Source: Tetracentron sinense
Lineage: Eukaryota; Streptophyta; Magnoliopsida; Trochodendrales; Trochodendraceae
Assembly (NCBI GenBank): GCA_015143295.1
Contig: CM026554.1
Location: 54,868,627 to 54,932,626, forward strand
Length of the DNA: 64,000 bases
Direction: 5' to 3'
Below the pieces are notes generated by a model that was not told where the DNA came from, did no database searches, and worked only from the letters and a program-made list of their open reading frames with translations. The position numbers and the translations under genes were made by a program. Shown here piece by piece: positions 38,124 to 50,672 of the stretch (the stretch's first letter is position 1; every line of letters starts with the position of its first letter).

Positions 38124-38305
38124 GAGCAATAGTTCGGTCCCTGGGCGATGAACTCCGATTAACTTTTTTCCTTCTAAAAACCAAGGGTAGATGAGTAAAT
38201 ATAGAGGTGAGTGAATCTTAACCATAAAAGGAGTTAAAGGACACACTGCAAATTAGGGGGCCAAGGCACCTCCTTTAGCTGCTCGTTGGAGGAGGTGATT
38301 ATTTT
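38124..38305. mobile_element. MITE, GAGCAATAG/GTGATTATTTT type, no cargo
   Basis: Starts GAGCAATAGTTCGGTCCC and ends GGAGGTGATTATTTT, the same ends as the larger element at 38350-39681. The interior has the shared core (aaaaccaagggtagatgag, then gtgaatcttaaccat and gagttaaagg). Flanks share CCTCAA. It sits only about 45 bp left of the larger element. Confidence 0.6.
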
Positions 38306-38446
38306 CCTCAACCAAAAAAGAAAAAAAAATAGCTTTGCTATTTCTTATATGAGCAATAGTCCCCTCGTCGGCCGAGGAGGGGACTATTCCTCCTCGCTCT
38401 CAAATAGCCAACTTTTTAACTCCCATTAACTCGGGTTAGTTATTTT

Positions 38447-38786
38447 TGTTGAGATTTGAACCACTCGTTTAATCTCTAAACCCTTCGGATCTTGAGAGAC
38501 TATGAATCACAAAAATCACACAACAAATAGAAAAATTGCAGAGAAGAAAATAGAGACAAAACACAAGGATATACGAGGTTCGGCAACGTGCCTACGTTCT
38601 CGGGAGCCACACCAATTCACTATATTGAAGATACAGAATACACAGAGTTTTCTCTCTTAGAAAAATTACGGTCACTTCTCATAATTCGTTAACCTAAAAA
38701 ATACGCATACATTTATATGTTTAGGGTTAAACTGGAAAACCAAAAGTACCCCTACAGAAATGCAAAGGTTGTCTACATTCCCAACA
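38447..38786. mobile_element. Solo LTR, copia-like, with 5-bp target duplication
   Basis: A 340-bp sequence starts TGTTGAGATTTG and ends TTCCCAACA, flanked on both sides by ATTTT (38442-38446 and 38787-38791). The internal motif cgaggttcggcaacgtgcct followed by a conserved ctcgggagcc is typical of plant copia LTRs. No internal region or second LTR is present, so it is a solo LTR. Confidence 0.8.
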
Positions 38787-38924
38787 ATTTTTAACCCTTT
38801 AGTTAATTTTTGGGTTGAGCTATGCGCACCCCTATTTTTTTATGATCACAACCCATACTTAAAATAATATTAGAATATGAAGGAAAAGGACAATAATGAC
38901 CCCATTATTCTTCATTTGCAGAAT

Positions 38925-39232
38925 TGCTGGAAGGTTTCAAAAGTTCTGCAACCTCATAGGTTCCACTGGATATTGGACGGTCGCAACAAATTTTCAAAGA
39001 TTGATTTCAACAAGTTCTCCAGTGCATTTGCGTTGGAGATCAGTTAATCCGAGTTGCTGACAAGTGTTGATCTAAGTCAGAACGAGCTTTCAGGTTAGAT
39101 TCCAACAAAGATCACAACTATGCAGATCTTGAACTACTTGAATCTACCAACAAATCATCTTTTTGGGAGCATTTCATCCTCAATTCCTATTATGTAGAGC
39201 TTGACTTGTGTTGATTTTTCATACAACCACAT
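38925..39232 (+). pseudogene. Decayed fragment of a BAM/CLV1-type LRR receptor kinase gene
   Basis: Read in frame with indels and stops, the plus strand gives FSKIDFNKFSSAFALEIS, stop, then LLTSVDLSQNELSG, stop, then IPTKITTMQILNYLNL, PTNHLFGSISSSIPIM, stop, and SLTCVDFSYNHIS. This follows the last leucine-rich repeats of the CLAVATA1/BAM class XI receptor kinases, which perceive CLE peptides at the cell surface. There is no kinase domain and at least three in-frame stops, so it is non-functional. It lies inside the element at 38350-39681, suggesting capture by that transposon. Confidence 0.7.
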
Positions 39233-39283
39233 CTCGATCTGCTTTGGTTTTCTTAAGTTTTCAAAGAAGAAGAAGAGGATACT

Positions 39284-39442
39284 AACACCATGGGTTTGTC
39301 CCAGTGGTAGTGTATCTCCCTTGGGGGAGTCCTTGGTGTGGCTGTTGACGCCCACCAATGAATGAGTACGCACCCTGCTGACCGATTAACCCCAACATAG
39401 TTACTTAAGAAATTAGGCCAACCAAAAAAAAAAAGAAAAAAA
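39284..39442 (+). mobile_element. SINE with perfect target duplication
   Basis: A 159-bp element with A-box-like GGTTTGTCCCAGTGGTAGTG near its start and an A-rich tail (ccaaccaaaaaaaaaaag). It is flanked by AAGAGGATACT on both sides (39273-39283 and 39443-39453). The head is shared with the SINE at 21198-21394. The perfect 11-bp duplication suggests recent insertion. Confidence 0.85.
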
Positions 39443-39699
39443 AAGAGGATACTCTTGTCTTTCTATTTTATTTTGGGCGTTTTCTTAGAATTGGGGTGCG
39501 GGTAATACCATCCTAATTTTTTTTAATTTTATTTTTCTAAAAACCAAGTGTAGATTGGTGAACCCTATGAATGGATGAATCTTAACCACAGTTAAATGGG
39601 GTTAGAAGGGGACACATGGCAAGAAAATTGGAGCCAAGACGCCCCTCCTCGCATCACCGACCGAGGAGGTGATTATTTTACTTCTTATAGACCCTGTTT

Positions 39700-40565
39700 A
39701 CGGTCTACAAAAATAAAACCCGGACACCACAAAAAGGATTTCCGCACCTTAACATTTCTTGCTTCTCAAGCTTTTGCCTTACTTTATTTTCTTGGTTCTT
39801 CTCCTAAAATTTCGTAGCAGTTCTCTGATTTCATCCATTCTTCTTCTACTGTGATTTGAAGGTACGGTTAGGGTTTCTCTTCTTCGATTTCAGCTGTTTG
39901 GAATTTATTAGTTAATATTGTTGGCGACCTCTCTAATTTCGTAATACAGAAGAACATAGATGTAATAAAATTTATTAATTTCTAGGTTATACGCAATCTT
40001 TGTGATTTGAATCTTTTAATTTTAGACAAACATTTTGAATCGGAAACTCGCTATTCTAGGGTTTTTTCTTTGAATGCTGTAGAACTAGGTCAGATTCAAT
40101 TAACACGCTCGTAGATATAATTCTTCAATTGACACCGTAGTAGAAAATGTTAAGGTTTCTGTTCAGTGTTTATCTTTCATTTGAGAATATTCTCTTGCCT
40201 TTTATTGTTTGCTCTTTGTCTCGATTTATATATAAACGAAGAACTAATGTAGAATCACAATGAAAAAGGATATTGAGGATTCAATGCGTCTAAAGTTAAT
40301 CCTTTTCGCCTTTTTCAGTGGATGCTCAAACTGTGCCTATGTTAAGAATACCTTAAAGTACGAAGTGGAAATTGTCATATAAAAAGTGGATAATTTTAAT
40401 TGCTGATTTTCTTAAACAAACTGGAGTGTAGAAGCTTTTCCTCAGAAAATTTAAGAAACACGGAGTTTGTTGGAAAACTCCTTTGTGAAATAATACATGA
40501 AATTTAATGAGTTTATAGTCACTAATTTTTAGAGATGAATTTTCTTTTGATATAGGTGTGTAAGC
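39700..40565 (+). promoter_or_regulatory. 5' UTR with leader intron of the proteasome beta-5 gene
   Basis: A CT-rich leader (about 39790-39861) ends in GAAG|GTACGG. A probable leader intron, 39862-40555, ends TTGATATAG. The 10-nt exon start GTGTGTAAGC then leads to the ATG at 40566. Leader introns are common in plant proteasome genes. The transcription start is not fixed. Confidence 0.5.
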
Positions 40566-42604
40566 ATGAAGCTTGATACAAGTGGCCTTGAATCAATTTC
40601 CCCGCTTTTTGGGGCAAACAGCGAGCTATTGGGAGGGTTTTCAACAGCCCCGTCGTTTGAGCTTCCTAGTAGTACTGATGTGAGATCTGATGCACCTGTT
40701 TTGCAATGTAAAATTTCCCAATTCTGTTAAGAGAAAATTAGGGACTGAACATTTTTCTTGTTTCAGTTTGATGGCTTCCAGAAAGAAGCAATACAAATGG
40801 TGAAGCCAGCAAAAGGAACAACGACGCTCGCTTTCATCTTTAAGGAAGGAGTCATGGTTGCTGCTGATTCTCGAGCTAGCATGGGAGGATATATCTGTAT
40901 GTTTTTATTTTTCCTTTTCTTATTTTACCGTGGAACATATATATTTGTGCATATTGGATTAGTTTATGTATGGTATGTTCATTGGGCATGATTTTATGAC
41001 TTTTATCCTTCGGTGCACATCATGTTTTCAGGTTTTCCTCGTACAGTTTAGCCTCATTTAGCAAACAATGCAGTATGTAGTTCAGTATAAAAAAAATAAG
41101 TCACACGGTATGTTGTTATTGTGCAAGAGTTACCATATTGATATAATGCAGAAAAGATTACATATTGAAATTAAATATAGTGCCTAGTATGCTTTGTTCA
41201 GAAGTCCGTGATACGGTATATGGGGACCTTATTTCATCTATTGGCATATGCTTCTCTTAAATTTGGTATTTAATGTAATGTTTTGGGCCATGGGGTATGC
41301 TGTAGATTTGCATTCAGCTGGTCTATATGGGTTATTGGAGGAAGGGTTTTGGAATTGGGTTGAGGATTAAAATAACGGTTTCGGTGTGTGTAATGGACCC
41401 TGCTGAAACCATTACGTAACGCTGAAACTATTACGAATATGAAGCTTTTTTTTTCTTCGATCACTTTAGTATAAACAACATTATTAATGTTATAATTATT
41501 TCGTGTTATTTTTTCGTATAAATGACCGTTACTATTAGTTTTTTAGGTCATTTTTTAGAATAAACAACACTAGTAATGCTCAAGAGATGATTTGATCCGT
41601 CCTTTGTGGGGCCATCTCGTGAATGATTCGGAAAGAGATGAACAAGAGAGTGCTATTGTCTCATGTTTGCTTGTGTATTAGACACCTAATCTTAGAATCA
41701 TGCTCTATTCTGCAAGTGGGAGTGGATCTTCTAGTGTGATTATCATCTTTAGGGTTGGTGTACTTGCTAATCCTTGGATCATCTGTTAGGATTTGTACTA
41801 TTATCAATTTATTCCTTTCCTTTTCGTGTTTACGCGCATGTAAACTCCTTGTAGTCACTCTTAAATTTTGCTGTGCTTTTCGTATCCTAAATATAATTTG
41901 TTGATTACCGATCTAAAGAAGAAGACAAAACACCAATAATGCCAAATTCTAACTGAATCGGATGTTACATAACGTTTGTAACAGCCGTTTTCTTGCCTTT
42001 TTAGGGTTTTGTAGGCATCAGTCATTGTAACGGCTCGAACCCTACTAAAACCTATGTAACCGATTTTTATTGCCATGGTGCTGGTATATGATTTGCATTT
42101 CTTAAATTATAAAGTAACATGTACACGTGTGTATACATTCTAGATGAGCAATAATAATTTCACAAGTTATGCACAAATTGTAGATGTGGTATTTAGAAGG
42201 ATGTATTTTTTGCCTTTGTAGTTGCAGTAATAGTGCGATTTTAGTGAGCTCTATGACTTCTTATTTTTTGTTATGCCGAAACTTGATAACACTTGGATCT
42301 CCTCGACACATACATGGCATTACACTTTTATGCATGCACACACATTGTGTTGTGATGACCATAGTTCAAAATATCAGTATCAAGGTACATATCGGTAAAT
42401 TCAAAATAGGATACATATCGAGGATACGCAAGGAAACTCTATAAAAAAATTATGAATACGTTGGAAACTCCTGGAAACTTAAGCCCAAACATATTTTAAT
42501 GCAATGATAACATCAAAAAATGGTAGTTTGAGTCGTATAGATACTATTTGAACTATCTATAGAAGTTTTCATTATGCATTAGTTCATAGATTGGCAGATA
42601 CGTT

Positions 42605-42640
<36 letters not shown>

Positions 42641-45600
42641 GAATTCATATGTTCATGTTATATTGAGAGACAAACTAAAGCATGATTCTTCAATAAAACA
42701 TTCATTTGTAGGTAATGAAATACATAAAGAGATGTCTTTATATAAACTAAAGCCCAACTACTTGGATTTGACTGGGAGGAACCTCCCGTATCAAACTAAC
42801 TTTCATTAAAAGTTATAGAAGTCTGCTTCTTCCTCCTTCTAGAGATGAGATGAACTCCAGCAAGTTGAAAATCAAAGAAACTTGCTTTGTCCGATATCAA
42901 GTTGAAAATCAGGATCCTCTTCATATGAGAGGGAGTGTATGCGCTGTCCCCTCGGAGCCATACAATTTCTTTTGTGTCTTTTCTTGCATATTTGTCAAAT
43001 GTCAATAGATGCTTCATCAACTTTCTGACCTCCTTGGGGACATGTAGACAGTCCTCAACATTCCTTGTCATGTAAGCTAAGTAATAACAATTCGCGTTTA
43101 TTTTGCATTTAATTCTACCAATCAAAAATAATAATAAATCGCGTTTAATTCGGGATCTTGTGATTTTTGAAAAAGCCCAAACTTTTTCAAAAAGTCACTA
43201 GTACTTTGTGAATTAATCGTTTGACAAAAAATTCGTGAATCATTCGAGACTTCGTGAAAAAATTGGAGAACTTTGCTACTATTACTACGACCACTTAAGC
43301 ATTTCACTACACTATGGCCATCCCTAATCTCATTAGTTACTTTGTGAAGAAAACTTGGCAATTCAGTACACAGTTTTGGGTTTGCTCTAGGTTATATGCA
43401 TTGGATTCATTCTTTGATAAGTAACAATAATTTCATCGACACTAGGTTGTCAACAAAATGAGCTGGCTTGGCAAAGCTTGCTTGCATTGAGTTTAGACCG
43501 AATCTCAAGCTAGGCTCACAAAATAATTGAGCTTTAGTTGAGCTTGGGGTTGCTCGACTCGAATTGTCTCACAGTATAATTTTTATGTTGTTCTCATTCA
43601 CTTTTAATATATACATGTATTAAATGATGTATATACATATATAATGGCGTGGCCTTAGCTTAGTTTGTGTGTCTAGCATAGAGATATAACCCCTATTGGC
43701 AAAAAGAAAACATAAGGCAGGTGATTAATGCCATTGGAAGGTAAGAAAAGGGAGATGAAATGATGGAATGGGATCTGGAAGAAACGTAATAAAAAGCTTG
43801 CATTCTAGATAATAGGTAATCCAATGCTTGTGGAGATTGATATGTATGAACAAGGCACTTTTGGGCAATGGATTTGCCGTTTCAGCATAGGATAGTGCTT
43901 TATGGAGGAGGATTGTCGGAGCCAAGTTCGTGACTTCCATATTTAATTGGGACTCTTTACCTTATCTCTTCTTCATATGGGTTTGGGGTATGGAAAGGGA
44001 TTATAAAGGTTTGTGACAAATTTTTGGAATAGGCCAGTTTTGCTGTTGGTGAGGGAAACAGGGTCAGTTTTTGGCGGATGAGTGGAGCGGGGTTGGCTGG
44101 ATATGTGAAATATGCCCCAGTTTATTCAGGCTTGCTCTAGCGAAAAAATGTCTCGATTAGAGACTTGTTTGAAAGGAGGAACAATGAGCTTGTATACTGC
44201 CCAATTTTCTTTAAAAATCTAGGGATAAGGAGATCGAAGAATGCTTGAGCTTGTTTGAGATGCTCAACAGAGCGTAGACAAAGTGGATCGCCGTCTTTGG
44301 ATGCATAACCTGAAAGGAATTTTCACGGTAAGAGACTTCTACAACTACCTTCTATTGAGCGACTTGGTTAGGTTGGAAGATGTGGAAATCCTACTTCTCA
44401 CCAAAGTTCCAAGCTTTTGCATTGTTGGTTGCTTCGAACAATATATTGACAATAGATTAACTAGGAGCAGATGCAATATGTGGTATATGGCTTAGGAATA
44501 CGTTCATCACTTGCTTCTCCATTCCCCGGTGGCTTGGATTGCATGGAGTTTCTTTTTTATCCCTCTTTCGGTTCTCATCCGTGACTTATAAGGAGTTTGA
44601 AGAAGCGATTCTCAATTGGCCAAAAGGAGTCTTCAACTGCAAGGGAAACATCCTTTGGGAAATGTTGTCTTATGTAGTCATTTGAGGCTTATGGTGTGAG
44701 AGGAATAGAAGGATTTTTGACGGGTTAAACCCCTCAATCCCCAAGCCATGTGCTTCAATTGGGTAGGACCTTTGAAACTAGGCGGCTGTCCTTAAGGGAG
44801 TTTGGGGATGTTACTGCAAAAAAAAAAAATATATATATAGGAGAATGATTCTTTCCACGTGCGCGTTCCGCGGAACGCTCACGCGGTCCTTGCTTGACAC
44901 AACTAATTTTAACACCCATTAATTGTGGTTAAGATTCATCATCTATAGGGTTCCTCCATCTACCTTTAGTTTGTAGATTTTTTTTTAAATATTAACCTTG
45001 GGTTGACTGGCCTAAACCACAATTAACGCGTGCACCTACACGTTGCCACATGTCCCTTTTAACACCCACTAACTGTGGTTAAGATTTACTCATCCCTAGG
45101 GTTCATCCATCTACCCTTGGTTTTTATTTTAAAAAATTGAAAAAAATATTAAACTTGGGTTGAGTAACCTAAACCACAGTTAATGTGCGTGCCTAGAAGT
45201 TGCCACATGTCCCTTTTAACAACCACTAACTGTGGTTAAGATTCATTCACCCATAGGGTTCATTGATCTATCCTTGGTTTTTAGGTAATAAAATAAAAAT
45301 ATTAACTTTGGGTTAACTAACCTAAACCATAGTTAACGCACGCCTATAAATTGCCATGTGTCCCTTTTAATGCCCACTAACTGTGGTTAAGATTCACTCA
45401 CCCCTAGGGTTCATCCATCTAGAAAAAAATTAATCCTTAGTTTTTAGAAAAAAATTAACCAAGGTTAAAAGGAACATGCAGCAAGAAGAGGGAGTGTCCG
45501 CGTTCCACTGAGTTGGAACGCGGTCCCGTAAAGAATCAAGCCCCATATATATATATATGGTTTGGATGGAATCATTTAGTTTTTGATGATTCTTGAGTCT

Positions 45601-48600
45601 TTTGTAAATATTCTATGGGAATCACCCATTTCCCCTTGTAAATCCTTCATTTCTTAATACAATTCTTGTTATCCATTAAAAATAATAATAGATAATTGTT
45701 TCTGTTTATTATAACATGTAGCATCTAATCTTGTTGACAGATCTTCCTTTGTAACGATGGTGTATACGTTGGTACATCCCAGCCCTTAGGCTTTCAAATT
45801 ACCATAAAAAATAAAAGTGCCAGATTATGATGCTGAAACAACACCATCGTAGCAAAGGAAGCACAATTATGTAAGAAGAACTGGTCTTAGAGTTACAACT
45901 CCCTTTGTAGCAAGAGACTGCAATCTTTTTTGCCCTTTCCTGGGATAAAATCATTATGCATTTATGCCCCCACATAATTCTCAAAACGGTTATTTCTCTT
46001 GCCTTGGTCTAGAGTTGCGTCTTTAGTCCAATGTATCCATTTCTTTGTGTTATATAATGATATTGATTCAAGAGAATGATTCTTTGGGCACACGCATTCT
46101 GCCCAGTAGAATGCGAGTGTGCCTATTGGCTGCCACGTCTCCCTTTTAACACCCATTAACTGCGGTTAAGATTCACTCGCCCCCAGGGCTCATCCATCTA
46201 ACCTTGGTTTTTAGAAAAATAAATATTAACCTATGATTAATTCAGCTTAACCATGGTTAAGGAGGGAAGAAAGAGACACATGGTGGTGTGTAGGCACGTG
46301 CGTTCCTTTGAGCGGAACGTGCGTGCACAAAGAATCATTGCCCTTGATTTAATTATAATATTTTCTATCAGTTGGGATCCTGTATCTATTCTTCTAGAGT
46401 TCTGAACACTAAGGACACTTCATTGGTTCACACTGTCGAGAAATTTGTGCTCTGAGATCAAACAAAGAGGAATAACTTTGAGCAAGATTATTTGAAAACT
46501 TTTTGTGATGCATACGAGAAGTTTCAGACATGTAACAGTATGGATTTATAGTGGCATAATCTCACAAATCACCACCTTTTTCACTAATCAATTAGAGGAT
46601 AGTTGGCTTTTCATCTAGGTTTTCAGTGACATTATGAAAATAGTGTCATGTTTAAAACGACAACTTCTAGGATCAATTTCTACGTAGCTCGTGTCAATGT
46701 AAATATTATTTTGATATTTCCCTTGTTTTATTGCTGTTGGACATTTAAGCAATGCAAAAGATGTTTGTATCTTTTGTTTTCATTGCAATTCTTTGCATAT
46801 TTTATGATTTTTTTTAAAAACCATTTCTTATCTAATATATGCAGCATCGCAATCTGTTAAGAAAATCATTGAAATCAATCCTTACATGCTTGGCACAATG
46901 GCCGGAGGAGCAGCTGACTGCCAGTTTTGGCATAGAAATTTGGGTATCAAGGTAATATACTTACTGCTTTTTTTGTACTATGTTTTCTCCCATGCCATCA
47001 GGCATGTAACCTATCATGAATTGGGGGTTGCGTGATTGTTCAGCTATTGTTATAGACTAATAGTAAGATCTCCTTCCATACACTTGTTAAATGTTTCTCA
47101 AAAATCTAATTCATGCAAGAGTTTGGACTTGAGCGACTTTGTAATAGTAAGATCTCCTTCCATACACTCGAGATTCGTAATGGTGATAAACAGTAATAGG
47201 AAGTTGTTAAGCAGATGGAATCTTATCTTCTTTCACAAGCCAATGGATGCAAATGAGATAATGGATTACTTGGCACTTGGCAGAAAGAAAAAAAGTGGTA
47301 AATAAAGTTTTTTGTATACATGGAATGAAGTAATTCTTCCTTAACACTTGTATCCTTTCTTTGAGAAATATTACAAGAAGAATAACCTCACTTTAAGAAC
47401 CATGTAGTTGAGTCATGTATCATTGGATTCAAAGAAGATTTGATATTGTGTAAACTTGAGTGTGATGAAGAGGTTGGATAAGTTAACTGTGTGGGCTGCG
47501 AAGAGAACTAAACATTTGACCCTAAGACTGTCGGGTCCTATTCTACTCTAATAAAACTTATTCCATTTGTGTATCGGCCCACTTGCACAAATATGGGGAT
47601 CAAGATGTGACGACAAGGCGTCTTAGAGTGCAGTTGAGCTTTTTGCACCATTTACTCTTTTTCTTATATATGATACTATGTTGCTAGTTTAAAGTTTTAA
47701 CAATAAATAAATCCAAGAAATTGTAAATAATGATCCACCTCTCCCGTTAGATCATAGATGTGCTCAAGATCACTTTACTAGATGGTTCAAAGTTCAAACC
47801 ATAGTCGTAGAGAAGCCATGTCCAAGGTGAGAAGCTCATTTCCATGGAAGCACGTTTGGGAAGCGAGTTCGATTCGACTTCCTCATTTTCCGGGAAGCAC
47901 ATGGGAAGGAATTGGTAAACTCTCTTTGGTAGGTGAAGTGATTATAAGAATTGTGTGATGATTGTAAGGGAAAATGACGGAAATGAGATGGAACTGTGAG
48001 GGAATCGAGTTCAAATGAGAAGATTAACTAATTAATTTATAAATACTCATGTATTTATTTTCTCCATTTGTTTTCTCTTTTTTTGTTATTCTTTCATTTA
48101 AAAGCCGTCCAATTCATTGTGTTTTAGTTTACACCACCAATATCTTCTCCTTGTATTAATAAAAAATGCTAAGGCTAACAAGAAAATAAAAACTTGTATG
48201 AAAAAGAAACAGAGATTGGCCATGGCTTTAGGCATATAAATATTCACTAATTTCAAGTGAAATGAAACTTCCTAATAGGTTCTACTTGTAAACAGAAACT
48301 TGGTTATACTAAACCTCCAACAACATGGATAATGTCAACTTTTGTTGCTGTAACAATACAACATTAAGATTAATGCATATATATATATATATGGAACCCT
48401 CATAATCTTTATCGCACAAAATAAAAGCCAAAACCCTATCTTAAATAAAGATAAGAGATAAGCTAACGTTTGAGACATATAGAATGATTTCAGACAAGAA
48501 TGGAGTATATATATATATACGCTAAACCCCCAATTGCTTCTTGCTTGTTTCCTCAGTCAGTTCTTAATTGTTTCTTACTTTTCTTTTGCCAAAGATTTTT

Positions 48601-50638
48601 GGAGCCTCGCTTCCCACATCTCGATTTGGCTTCTCGAGCCTGGTAACTATGGTAAATTATCTGATGAACTGAATTTTATGGGGATCATTGTCCACAAGTT
48701 GTCACCAATTAATAGTTGGGATTGATTAGACAGTTTGAGACATTTGACCTACATTGGAGAGTCTGGATTGACCAATCGAATATATCTGGACAAGTGACGT
48801 ACATGAAGGGAGTGGTAACCCACCATCAACATGTCCCAAATCGGTTCCATTCCTATCTAACAGATATTTAGGTGTAAACCCAGTGGATCAGATATCATAA
48901 TTATCGGGTATGTAATGCTTTTGATGGTCAAAGGAAGTGGCAAATGGTTGGAAAAGTAGTCTAGTTGTTGATCAAGCTAAATTTTGACATGGGAGATCTT
49001 TTAGTTGGGAACCACTGAACCATGGACTGGAGGTTCTGAACCCCCATCATTTGTGTCACACATCTGTATACTTTAGTGATGGACAACAAGTAATACCTAA
49101 GACTATAGTAATAAATTTTGTCGAAACCATTACATAACGACCATTATGTGAAGGTTTCAGTCATATCCGAGCCAGGCACATTACGGTACTAATGGCCGTC
49201 ACATAATACTTGACACTAACATACCTTTGGTTTTAGAAACCCATTCTAACTTCCTTTGAAATCTTCATTTTCTTCTCCCTCTAGAGATAGAAATGACCAC
49301 CCCAACTATCTTTTTGGGGTGTCAAAAACTAGATTATGCTACAATTTGATGATTCAAAACCTACTATTGGGAAAAAGTCAATTTGGAGCCTTCTGATTGG
49401 GTCAAGTTTTTCAATTAATGTTTGTTAGTTAATGCATATTAGCAAGTTTAGAAGATAAGGGTCATGGATTTCAAGTAAAATCCATGTTATGATGAATTTT
49501 GTTATACATTGTCATTCTTATCTCATTATGTGTTGATTAAGCTCGATATATTATTTTCATTGTACATAATACACTTGAATATCAATGATTGTGTTTGCTT
49601 ATCAATTTTAAATATTTTTCTCAGTTTCGCATTTTTTGTGTCTAATTTTATCCTAAAAACAGTGCGGGTGCAGCAATGTGTTTTGGCTGTAACGACCAAA
49701 ACTGTTACATTGTAGCATTACGTTAAGGTTTTGAACAAGATCGTTACTCACATGAACTGTTATTCAAAACCTTACTTGAGTTAATGGATTTTCCTGCATC
49801 ATACAGAAATAGCTAATGAATAGATGTTGGCGCTGCACACTGAGTGATTCTCAGTGTAGTTAAAGCGTCCAAGCGATAAGGGGTTCCCTAGGCGAGGCAA
49901 TGCCTAGGCCTTGCTTAGGCAATGCTTGGGAGATCAAACTTTACTTTTTTTTGTTTATATTGTATAATATTATATCACATTTAGTGAGTGCCAGCGTAGA
50001 TCATGATCTAGGCGATAGGGATCTTGGCTAGGCGAGGCAGTGGTCTAGGCATTGCCTAAGCGACATTTTGACTACACTAGTGTTTCTTTAACCTCGAATG
50101 GATTTTGCAATTTTAAATTTTCTGTTTCCAGTGCCGGCTGCATGAACTAGCAAACAAGCGAAGGATTTCAGTTACAGGTGCTTCGAAGCTGCTGGCAAAC
50201 ATATTATACTCATACCGTGGAATGGGTCTGTCTGTTGGAACCATGATTGCTGGATGGGATGAGACGGTAATGATCTTGTTCGTCTCTCACATGATATTTT
50301 GTCTGCTCTGTCGGACTTGTAAACTTTGTCTTCTATGTGGGTTTTAGGGTCCTGGATTGTATTACGTGGATAGCGAAGGTGGAAGGCTCAAAGGAATGCG
50401 ATTCTCTGTTGGCTCGGGTTCACCATATGCTTACGGTGTACTGGACAATGGGTGTGTCTTTTTACTATTGCCTGTTGCTTTCTAGAAGGTTGAGCCTTTG
50501 TATCTTATACATTCATCATGTTGTCCTATAGGTACAAGTACGATATGTCGGTTGAAGAAGCTGCGGAACTGGCTCGACGATCTATTTATCATGCAACATT
50601 CCGAGATGGAGCCAGTGGTGGAGTTGCTAGCGGTCTGC

Positions 50639-50672
<34 letters not shown>

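Larger units (their letters stand above)
38350..39681. mobile_element. Transposon-like element carrying a receptor kinase fragment (Pack-MULE-like)
   Basis: Flanked by TTCTTATA (38342-38349) and TTCTTATA (39682-39689); a ninth base differs (T/G). The left end is TGAGCAATAGTCCCCTCGTC; the right end, read inward on the minus strand, is GTAAAATAATCACCTCCTCG, an imperfect terminal inverted repeat. Just inside lie halves of the core found in the cargo-free MITEs. The centre holds an LRR receptor gene fragment (38925-39232). A solo LTR (38447-38786) and a SINE (39284-39442) were inserted later, each with its own target duplication. The right end lies about 150 bp before the likely transcribed start of the proteasome gene, so the element abuts that promoter. 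Confidence 0.65.
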
